From contig JAZRZJ010000013.1 of NCBI GenBank assembly GCA_045601285.1, positions 1-28,414 on the forward strand: a stretch of DNA of 28,414 bases. Reading direction: 5' to 3'. Position numbers and translations under genes: made by a program. How positions within the stretch are numbered: the first letter of the stretch is position 1; the number at the start of each line of letters is the position of its first letter. The notes under the pieces are model-generated. The model was not told the DNA's origin. It made no database searches and was given only the letters and a program-made list of their open reading frames with translations. Below, in pieces: positions 1 to 5,441 of this stretch. Origin of the DNA: F23-B02 sp045601285 (GTDB taxonomy: Bacteria > Bacillota > Clostridia > Oscillospirales > Oscillospiraceae).

Positions 1-25
1 ATTTCTCGCTCAAAACCGCTTCGCA

Positions 26-134
26 CCTTGAAAGAAAGATGTTTTCTGCAAAACAAGGCAAAAAACGCAGGAATACTGGCGATGTATTCCGAGGCTTTTT
101 AACGCAGTATTGCGGGAAACAGATTCTTTCAAGG
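26..134. repeat. 109-nt imperfect palindrome (long hairpin)
   Basis: Outer arms CCTTGAAAGAA (26-36) and TTCTTTCAAGG (124-134) are exact complements. Further inside, 40-54 pairs imperfectly with 107-121, and a central hairpin GGAATAC/GTATTCC (70-76 and 84-90) has a 7-nt loop. Together they can fold into one long interrupted stem. No open reading frame of note covers it. It resembles intergenic palindromic repeats of bacterial chromosomes, but only one copy is present in this window. Confidence 0.6.
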
Positions 135-144
135 CTGTTAATCC

Positions 145-176
145 CTATGGTGCACCGCCCAAAGAGGGCGATTTTT
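145..176 (+). terminator. Terminator-like hairpin with U-tract
   Basis: CGCCC (156-160), loop AAAGA, GGGCG (166-170), then ATTTTT. The polarity fits termination of a plus-strand transcript entering from the left edge. It is preceded by CTATGGTGCACCGCCC (145-160), which recurs with one change at 26086-26101 in front of another terminator. Confidence 0.55.
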
Positions 177-184
177 AAATAAAG

Positions 185-700
185 CTAATACGATTCGGTG
201 TAGTAATAGAAATTATCAAGTATTTTACTCGTTTGGAAAGCGTTGTCGCCGCCGCTTTCCTTCCAGACCCAGCAGTCTTTCCCGTGCTGTGTCAACGGCT
301 CATTAAACATTATGTTCTGCGGCTTATCAGCGGGTGAATAGTAAAAGCCGCAGTATCGAGTTTGGGAGCCGAAGCCCCAGCCTCCGCAGTTGAATTCAAT
401 CACTCCGTTTTCGTGTACATGAATGTACTCCAGACCTTTGATATCAAGTGCTTTGGCAACTGTGTCGCTGAATTCGCCGCAGTTTTCATCATCTATTATT
501 CCAGTATAATCTAATTCGGCAAGTTCCGCAGATACTTCTCGCAGAAGCGAATCGTTTTTCTCCACAAGTGCGATTATCTGTTTTTCTGAAAGGCTGTTGC
601 TGCCTGGCGAAAAAAGTATCCATATCGCTCCGTACAGAAGCAGCGCAAGTACGGCTAACGTAAGAACTATCCATCCGATTACTTTAAGCGCGGTTTTCAT
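185..700 (-). CDS. Hypothetical membrane-anchored protein, 171 aa
   Basis: I do not recognise this family. The protein begins with a basic residue pair and one hydrophobic helix (about residues 7-31), so it is either a signal-anchored protein facing outward or has an uncleaved signal peptide. There is no lipobox cysteine. The rest (about 32-171) is soluble and acidic, rich in Tyr, Trp and Gly, with three cysteines (about 74, 105, 117). The start at 700 is supported by GAGGTGG just upstream and by a promoter at 718-746. It stands alone, divergent from the YitT-like gene. Confidence 0.7.
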   Translation of the reverse strand: MKTALKVIGWIVLTLAVLALLLYGAIWILFSPGSNSLSEKQIIALVEKNDSLLREVSAELAELDYTGIIDDENCGEFSDTVAKALDIKGLEYIHVHENGVIEFNCGGWGFGSQTRYCGFYYSPADKPQNIMFNEPLTQHGKDCWVWKESGGDNAFQTSKILDNFYYYTESY

Positions 701-717
701 TACACCACCTCACATTT

Positions 718-746
718 AATATAACAGCAAAACCCGATAGTTGCAA
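718..746 (-). promoter_or_regulatory. Sigma-A-type promoter of the 171-aa gene
   Basis: Read on the minus strand: TTGCAA, 17-nt spacer, TATATT. It lies just upstream of the ribosome site of the gene starting at 700 and back to back with the promoter at 757-785. Confidence 0.5.
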
Positions 747-756
747 CATCGGCGGT

Positions 757-785
757 TTGACTATACGGAGTGAATTTGGTATCAT
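757..785 (+). promoter_or_regulatory. Sigma-A-type promoter of the YitT-like gene
   Basis: TTGACT, 17-nt spacer, TATCAT. The expected transcription start near 792 leaves a leader of about 20 nt before the start codon at 813. Confidence 0.55.
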
Positions 786-812
786 ATAGGCAGCAAAACT
801 TCGGAGAAAACC

Positions 813-1412
813 ATGCTAAAGACCCTTAAACTCAAAAACTGCATGATCGCGCTTTTAGGCAGCGCAATTCTCGCCTTCGGACTATATAACGTCCACTCCT
901 TTTCTGGAGTCACCGAGGGTGGTGTTCTCGGACTTACTCTGCTGCTGCACAACTGGTTCGGCCTCTCCCCGTCTGTTTCTGGCCTCGTTCTAAACGCTCT
1001 GTGCTACTTCATCGGCTACAAGGTGCTGGGAAAGGACTTCATCGCCTATTCCGCTGTTGCGGCACTTGGCTTTTCGGGCTTTTACGCACTTTTTGAGCTG
1101 TTCCCGCCGCTTTATCCCGAAATAGCTGACTTCCCCCTGCTCGCCGCCGTTACCGGTGCTCTGTTTGTTGGCACAGGCGTGGGAATCGCGGTAAAGGCAG
1201 GCGCCGCACCCACGGGTGATGATGCTCTCGCCATGGCAATGACGAATAAATTCAAAATCGAAATCCAATGGGTCTATCTCATTTCCGATCTAACCGTGCT
1301 TGAGCTGTCGCTGACATACATTCCTTTGGGAAAAATCGCTTTTTCGCTGCTTACTGTTTTTATTTCGGGGCAGATAATCGGCTTAATACAAAAAATGAAA
1401 ATCAGGATTTAG
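813..1412 (+). CDS. YitT/YczE-like multi-pass membrane protein, 199 aa
   Basis: A hydrophobic protein with about five to six membrane segments. The sequence SGVTEGGVLGLTLLL near residue 31 and the glycine-rich VGTGVGIAVKAGAAPTGDD near residues 119-137 resemble the repeated half of the YitT (DUF161) family, whose transport or membrane role is not established. It is shorter than typical YitT (about 280 aa) and lacks the usual cytosolic C-terminal DUF2179 domain, so YczE-like proteins are an alternative. GGAG at 803-806 supports the start. The last codons (Ile-Arg-Ile-stop) lie inside the palindrome 1399-1431, so the C-terminus may have been altered by that element. Confidence 0.7.
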   Translation: MLKTLKLKNCMIALLGSAILAFGLYNVHSFSGVTEGGVLGLTLLLHNWFGLSPSVSGLVLNALCYFIGYKVLGKDFIAYSAVAALGFSGFYALFELFPPLYPEIADFPLLAAVTGALFVGTGVGIAVKAGAAPTGDDALAMAMTNKFKIEIQWVYLISDLTVLELSLTYIPLGKIAFSLLTVFISGQIIGLIQKMKIRI

Positions 1413-1431
1413 AAATTCTAAATCCTGATTT
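1399..1431. terminator. Perfect 16-bp palindrome at the 3' end of the YitT-like gene
   Basis: AAATCAGGATTTAGAA (1399-1414), one central A, then its exact complement (1416-1431). It overlaps the stop codon of the gene at 813. It can act as a bidirectional terminator stem, though no long U-tract follows. A second copy at 1645-1677 differs only in the central base (T). Confidence 0.6.
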
Positions 1432-1432
1432 C

Positions 1433-1639
1433 CAGCTTGTTAAAAAAGTCTTTAGACTTTTTTGACTGCGCCGAAAAGCCGCCAAAAACGAGCAGGAGAT
1501 CTCCTGCTCGTTTTATGATAAAAAACCCTGAAAATCAGGCTTTTTATCTTGTCGGCGATCCGATTGAGGCGGGCCTTGCCCCCTCAAGCTCCCCCGCTAC
1601 TCTATTGTCTTTATTGCTGTTTGTATTGTTTTTTGTCAG
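1433..1639 (-). repeat. 207-bp nested-hairpin intergenic repeat, copy 1
   Basis: The reverse complement matches 9058-9265 along nearly its whole length, by eye about 85-90 percent identical. It contains an AAAAAAGTCT/AGACTTTTTT hairpin (about 1442-1463), a perfect 30-nt palindrome centred on AGATCT (1485-1514), and a third hairpin ending in a T-run (about 1518-1547). The end near 1639 carries the conserved CTG-A/T-CAAAAAAC block. No credible protein is encoded: the longest frame (1437-1658) is broken in copy 2. The element sits between convergent genes. Confidence 0.8.
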
Positions 1640-1644
1640 TCTCA

Positions 1645-1677
1645 AAATCAGGATTTAGAATTTCTAAATCCTGATTT
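1645..1677. terminator. Second copy of the 33-nt palindrome, 3' end of the ABC ATPase gene
   Basis: The same 16-bp arms as 1399-1431, with central T instead of A, so it is the exact reverse complement of the first copy. It overlaps the final codons and stop of the minus-strand ATPase gene ending at 1664. Confidence 0.6.
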
Positions 1678-2227
1678 CTTTTGCATTAAGCAGCTCCGCG
1701 TCCTCGGGTGCATGGCTCACGAGAACAAGAGTTTTGCCCGCGCAGTATTTTTTGATGTATTCAATAACTTTAACTTTTGTTTCAAGGTCAAGTCCCGTGA
1801 ACGGCTCGTCCATGTAGATCGTGTCGGCGTCCGCAAGCACCGCACGGCATATTGCCACACGGCGCTTCATTCCACCGGAAAGCTCACCTGCCGGCTTTTT
1901 TATATGCTCCGAAAGACCCAGCTCGGAAAGATGTCCGCGTATTTCAGCCTTTGAAACACTTTTCGGCAATGCCATGCTTACGCATCTTTCCGCGGTAAAT
2001 TCAAGCGGAAGTCTGTCCTCCTGAAATACTGCGGATATTTTTTCCGGCACATCAGACATTTCTCCGCTGTCGCACTTTTCAAGTCCCATAAGTATTCGCA
2101 GAAGAGTAGTCTTTCCACGTCCCGACGGACCGCTGATCGCAAGTGTTTCGCCCTTACCGAACGCGAGACTTACCTTATCAAGCACCCGCTCATTACCGTA
2201 GCTTTTTGATATATTCTTAAGTTCCAT
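1664..2227 (-). CDS. ABC importer ATPase, NitT/TauT (SsuB/TauB) type, 187 aa
   Basis: This is the cytoplasmic ATP-hydrolysing subunit of the importer encoded upstream. Visible motifs are Walker A GPSGRGKTT (about residue 33), Q-loop AVFQED, signature LSGGMKRR, Walker B TIYMDEPFTGLD and switch His in LVSHAPEDA. The start at 2227 overlaps the permease stop as TAATG; an upstream in-frame ATG at 2257 lies inside the permease gene and is less likely. The protein ends shortly after the switch His, about 50-60 residues shorter than usual family members (roughly 240-260 aa). Its last codons lie in palindrome 1645-1677, which suggests its 3' end was replaced. Confidence 0.85.
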   Translation of the reverse strand: MELKNISKSYGNERVLDKVSLAFGKGETLAISGPSGRGKTTLLRILMGLEKCDSGEMSDVPEKISAVFQEDRLPLEFTAERCVSMALPKSVSKAEIRGHLSELGLSEHIKKPAGELSGGMKRRVAICRAVLADADTIYMDEPFTGLDLETKVKVIEYIKKYCAGKTLVLVSHAPEDAELLNAKEIRI

Positions 2228-2982
2228 TATCCGCGCTCCAATCTGCGATAGCCGCATTTAAGCAGCCACATGAATAGCTTTTCAAACAGCACGCTTATTA
2301 TGACAATTATCACCGTCCAGCACAGCAGGTCATCGGTGTCGAGGTATATTTTTGCGAAATAAAGCTGTTTTCCCATGCTTCCGTCGGGTATGCCGATGAT
2401 CTCTGCGGCAATGCCTGCCTTCCACGCCATGCCCAACGCAGTTGAGCACGCTGACATGATGAAGGGCTTAAGCTGCGGAAGATGGATATAGGCTATGCGC
2501 CGCAGGAACGGCATACGGAACACCCGTCCAAGCTCCGTCATGCCCTTGTCCTCGCTCTTTATCCCTTGAAGAACGTTTCCGTAAACAACGGGCAGAACGA
2601 TGAGAAAGGATATGAATACCGCAAGGTTCTGCGCTGAAAGCCATATAAGGCAGATTACCACAAATGAAGCTACGGGTACGGTTTTGACCGTCACCATAAA
2701 GGGCCACAGCAGAGTTTCCACCCGGTGATATCTTCCTGCCAGAGCTGCAAGCAGAACACCCAGCAAAAGAGCTATGAGGAAACCGCCGGCGATATGGTAA
2801 AAGCTGAACCATATTGTTCTCCAGAAGTTTTCCGCCTGCCAGATGGTAAACAGCCGCTTGATCACCTCAATGGGCGACACCAGCAGTATTTTGCTGTCAA
2901 TGCACATTGCGGCAATCTGCCACAGAAACAGGGCAAACAGCACCGCAAATATTCTGTTTCGTGTCTGATTTTTATGCTCCAT
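2227..2982 (-). CDS. ABC importer permease, NitT/TauT (SsuC/TauC) type, 251 aa
   Basis: Membrane-spanning subunit of the importer, with about six hydrophobic segments. The EAA-like cytoplasmic loop around residues 150-175 (TELGRVFRMPFLRRIAYIHL) and the following LKPFIMSACSTALGMAWKAGIAAE region are typical of the SsuC/TauC/NrtB group. The start at 2982 overlaps the end of the binding-protein gene (ATG inside its last codons), which is more plausible than the in-frame ATG at 3015 deep inside that gene. The substrate cannot be read from the sequence; sulfonates, nitrate, bicarbonate and thiamine precursors are all carried by this family. Confidence 0.88.
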   Translation of the reverse strand: MEHKNQTRNRIFAVLFALFLWQIAAMCIDSKILLVSPIEVIKRLFTIWQAENFWRTIWFSFYHIAGGFLIALLLGVLLAALAGRYHRVETLLWPFMVTVKTVPVASFVVICLIWLSAQNLAVFISFLIVLPVVYGNVLQGIKSEDKGMTELGRVFRMPFLRRIAYIHLPQLKPFIMSACSTALGMAWKAGIAAEIIGIPDGSMGKQLYFAKIYLDTDDLLCWTVIIVIISVLFEKLFMWLLKCGYRRLERG

Positions 2983-3916
2983 AGTAGAAATCACTTTCGG
3001 GAAGCTTACCGCCAACTGCGGCGGGATTCATGTCATACAGCACTTGAAGATACCCTTTCATTGCGGTTTTCATCTCCACACCCGTGATGAAAACAATATG
3101 GCAATGCGGCAGAGCCTCCATTGCAACGGGAGTTTTCAGGATGTCAAGCTCCCCTATTAATCTTGATGCATCCAGAAGATTATTCTGCACAAAGTCCACG
3201 GACTCCGCATAAGACTTCATGAGCTTTTCTGTTTTTTCCGGATGCTCCTCAACAAACTCTCTGCGGGCAACAAGAACGCCCGTAACCATGGCTGAGCCGC
3301 TGTTCAGCTTTTCCCACTCTGCGTTGAGGTCAAGGGCAATGCGCAGGTCTTCGACCTGCATCTGTGCCGTCGTCACGAATGGCTGCGGCAGCATTGCCAC
3401 GGCATTTTCATCATTTGAAATATAGGACAGTGCCTCGGTCGTGTCGGCACACCACTGAATCGCAATGTCGTCGGGGTTTATTCCGTTTTCAGTCAGCAGA
3501 TACCGCAGGGCATATTCCGGGGCTGCACCTGCGCCCGTGGCATACAGGGTCTTTCCCGCAAGGTCAGCGAGACTGGCCACAGTATCCCCGCGCTCCACGA
3601 TATACAGCACACCGAGGGTATTGATTGCCAGCACCTCAACCGCACCGTTTGTGTTGTTGTAAATTACCGATGCAAGATTTGCCGGCACAGCCGCAAAGTC
3701 GATCTCCCCCTTGGCAAGAGCTCCCACAAATGCGGCGGGGTCTGCCGACAGAGTAAACTCGTAGTCCTCGGTATTCTTCATAAGCTGTGCCATGCCCATG
3801 GCAGTGGGACCCGTAAGTGCGCCTATTCTGATTCGGGTACTATCATCAGTTTCTACGGAATTACAGCCGCAGAGAAGCATACACATAATTAATAATAAGC
3901 ATAAAAACCTTTTCAT
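2972..3916 (-). CDS. ABC importer substrate-binding lipoprotein, NitT/TauT (SsuA/NMT1-like), 314 aa
   Basis: This lipid-anchored receptor delivers the substrate to the permease. The signal peptide ends in a lipobox LLCGC (about residues 15-19). The mature part has the two-lobed SsuA/NMT1-like pattern: a short IRIGALTGPTAMGMAQL opening, FVGALAKGEIDFAAVPANLAS near residue 65 and SLADLAGKTLYATGAGAAPEYALR near residue 115. The start ATG at 3916 is chosen because AGGTG lies 6 nt upstream; the preceding in-frame codon is TTG. It follows the Crp-like gene by 9 nt, so the regulator and importer form one transcription unit. Confidence 0.88.
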   Translation of the reverse strand: MKRFLCLLLIMCMLLCGCNSVETDDSTRIRIGALTGPTAMGMAQLMKNTEDYEFTLSADPAAFVGALAKGEIDFAAVPANLASVIYNNTNGAVEVLAINTLGVLYIVERGDTVASLADLAGKTLYATGAGAAPEYALRYLLTENGINPDDIAIQWCADTTEALSYISNDENAVAMLPQPFVTTAQMQVEDLRIALDLNAEWEKLNSGSAMVTGVLVARREFVEEHPEKTEKLMKSYAESVDFVQNNLLDASRLIGELDILKTPVAMEALPHCHIVFITGVEMKTAMKGYLQVLYDMNPAAVGGKLPESDFYYGA

Positions 3917-3925
3917 CAAATCACC

Positions 3926-4612
3926 TCATACAATAAATTCACACAGTTTTTCTATATCGGCAATACGGAGCAGCTTTCCGTTTTTCACGATCGCGCCGCT
4001 GTTCGTAATTGAGTCAAGGGCTCTGTAAAAGGATGCCCTGGAAATATTCAGGGACGAGGCGATCTCCGTCATGGACATGGGCAGCTTTGTGTCGTCATAT
4101 TCGGACAGATTATTAAGCAGGAAGCTTGACAATCTCTGCTCCGCAGTTCCCGAAGTCAGAAAATAAATCTTCTTATTCAGAAATACAATTCTTTCAGAGA
4201 GATATCTGATGTAATTCTCGGCAATTTTCGGCTCACGCTCAATAAGGCGCATTATTATTTTCTGGGAAAAGAAAATTATGCGGCAATCCTCAATGGCGGT
4301 AATCCTGGTCTGATACTCATGCTCGCCGTTAAACAGCGCCGCAGCGCCGAACATTGAACCCTTATGCAGAGTACTCATGACAATTTCCCTGCCCTCAGCG
4401 TTCTCCTTTGTAACTCTGAGCTGCCCCTCAAGTATTATTCCCAAGCTGCGTTTGAAATCCGTCGGGCTGTAAACCACGTCGTCCTTATGATAAAGCTCAA
4501 GCTCATAGCCGGAAACGTTGAAAATTCTTTGCAGCGAGCCTTGCGCAGTTCCTCGGAAAAGCTCCGTTCTCATGATCAAGTCAAAATCCGCAAGATTGAA
4601 CACTTCGTTCAT
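3926..4612 (-). CDS. Crp/Fnr-family transcriptional regulator, 228 aa
   Basis: An N-terminal cyclic-nucleotide-binding-like beta barrel (about residues 10-130, with LGIILEGQLRVTK and GSMFGAAALFNG) is followed by a long dimer helix and a winged helix at about 165-228 (MSMTEIASSLNISRASFYRALDSI as recognition region, given here only as a landmark). There are only a few scattered cysteines and no Fnr-like N-terminal cysteine cluster, so an oxygen-sensing Fe-S cluster is unlikely; the effector is unknown. AGGAG 8 nt upstream supports the start. It is the first gene of the ABC importer operon and divergent from the hydrogenase genes, so it may control either or both. Palindromes at 4629-4644 and 4708-4722 are candidate operators. 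Confidence 0.9.
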   Translation of the reverse strand: MNEVFNLADFDLIMRTELFRGTAQGSLQRIFNVSGYELELYHKDDVVYSPTDFKRSLGIILEGQLRVTKENAEGREIVMSTLHKGSMFGAAALFNGEHEYQTRITAIEDCRIIFFSQKIIMRLIEREPKIAENYIRYLSERIVFLNKKIYFLTSGTAEQRLSSFLLNNLSEYDDTKLPMSMTEIASSLNISRASFYRALDSITNSGAIVKNGKLLRIADIEKLCEFIV

Positions 4613-4628
4613 TTTTCATTCTCCTATT

Positions 4629-4644
4629 TGTCTCATTTGAGACA
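4629..4644. promoter_or_regulatory. Palindrome, candidate operator of the Crp-like regulator
   Basis: TGTCTCA-TT-TGAGACA, a perfect 7-bp inverted repeat. It lies just downstream of the predicted start of transcription of the crp-like operon, a position that suits autorepression. Binding by the adjacent regulator is inference. Confidence 0.5.
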
Positions 4645-4655
4645 TTCCTATTATG

Positions 4656-4683
4656 ATAATATCACTTTCCCCGGTTTTTTCAA
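4656..4683 (-). promoter_or_regulatory. Promoter of the crp-like/ABC importer operon
   Basis: Read on the minus strand: TTGAAA, 16-nt spacer, TATTAT. The predicted start near 4649 places the 4629-4644 palindrome at about +5 to +20. Confidence 0.5.
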
Positions 4684-4707
4684 GTATTTTTTATAAAAAT
4701 AATATTT

Positions 4708-4722
4708 TGTCAAAGCTTGACA
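4708..4722. promoter_or_regulatory. Palindrome overlapping the hydrogenase -35 box
   Basis: TGTCAA-AGC-TTGACA, a perfect 6-bp inverted repeat whose right half is itself the TTGACA -35 element of the promoter at 4717-4744. The placement would let a bound protein block that promoter. Confidence 0.45.
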
Positions 4723-4744
4723 CATTTATCTCAATTTGTATAAT
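4717..4744 (+). promoter_or_regulatory. Consensus sigma-A promoter of the hydrogenase operon
   Basis: TTGACA, 16-nt spacer, TATAAT: both hexamers match the consensus exactly. It would begin a transcript near 4751 with a leader of about 210 nt before the hydC start codon. Confidence 0.65.
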
Positions 4745-4961
4745 CTGCACTATTTCATCTGCCGTATTCTTATAGATTGCACAAAGAATTATTGTATTTT
4801 TTAAGCATTGAAACACTGTGTGTAAGGTTGGTTAAAAAATACGCATATTACCTTATTTATCAATGATTTAATAATACTTTACACGGAAAAAAAATAGTGA
4901 TTAACTTATAATCAAGCAAATATTATTCTTCGTAAATTTGCTCAAGGAAAGGATGAAATAA
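4745..4961 (+). promoter_or_regulatory. Long AT-rich leader of the hydrogenase operon
   Basis: With the sites listed around it, this accounts for the gene-free stretch 4613-4961. It holds a hairpin with 11-bp arms GTATTTTTTAA (4794-4804) and TTAAAAAATAC (4832-4842) around a 27-nt loop, an inverted repeat TGATTA-N5-TAATCA (4898-4914) overlapping a TATAAT at 4907-4912 with no good -35 partner, and GCAAAT/ATTTGC arms (4916-4921, 4935-4940). It matches no riboswitch class I recognise. A second, activator-dependent promoter at 4907 is possible. Confidence 0.4.
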
Positions 4962-5441
4962 ATGATAAAAGTAGACTACGAATTCATCGATTCCGTACTG
5001 GAACAGAACCATTATGACAAGAGTTCCTCCATCGCCATAATGCAGGCAATTCAGGGTGAGTACCGCTACCTTCCCGAAGAGGCTCTGCGTTACGTTGCCG
5101 ACAAGCTGGAAATCTCTGCCTCTGCTCTGTACGGCGTTGCCACTTTCTATGAAAACTTCTCCCTTACCGAAAAGGGCAAGTACATAATCAAGTGCTGCAA
5201 CGGTACCGCATGCCACGTGCGCAAATCCGACGATGTTCAGGATGCGCTTTACGATGCCACCGGACTTACCCCCAAGGATCACATGTCCGCCGACGGACTG
5301 TTCACAATTGAGCGTGTCGCCTGCCTCGGTGCCTGCGGCCTTGCTCCCGTCTGCACCGTCAATGACGTTGTTCACCCTGCAATGACTCCCGAAAAAGCAC
5401 GCAGACTCATCTCTGAATTAAAGGAGGCTGAAGGCGTATGA
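4962..5441 (+). CDS. hydC: [FeFe] hydrogenase small subunit, NuoE/HndA-like [2Fe-2S] protein, 159 aa
   Basis: Thioredoxin-like [2Fe-2S] subunit of the trimeric NAD(P)H-linked hydrogenase, homologous to NuoE of complex I. An N-terminal helical part contains the family landmark LPEEALRYVADKL, followed by YGVATFYENFSL. The cluster ligands are two cysteine pairs, CCNGTAC (about residue 79) and CLGACG (about residue 120), fitting the C-x4-C and C-x3-C pattern. The length matches the family (about 150-165 aa). AAGGAAAGG just upstream sets the start. The stop overlaps the hydB start as ATGA, showing translational coupling. Confidence 0.93.
   Translation: MIKVDYEFIDSVLEQNHYDKSSSIAIMQAIQGEYRYLPEEALRYVADKLEISASALYGVATFYENFSLTEKGKYIIKCCNGTACHVRKSDDVQDALYDATGLTPKDHMSADGLFTIERVACLGACGLAPVCTVNDVVHPAMTPEKARRLISELKEAEGV

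Noticed and set aside
1433..1639. Insertion sequence or transposase remnant
   Set aside because: No transposase frame and no convincing terminal inverted repeats were found; the element is too short and has only hairpins, so it is listed as a repeat of unknown mobility.
1437..1658. 73-aa open frame within repeat copy 1
   Set aside because: Its start is not ATG, it has no ribosome site, and the same frame in copy 2 is interrupted by a stop and a shift.
4745..4961. Rex-binding site in the hydrogenase leader
   Set aside because: The known clostridial form TTGTTAA-N4-TTAACAA is not present; the closest palindrome, TGATTA-N5-TAATCA, does not match it.
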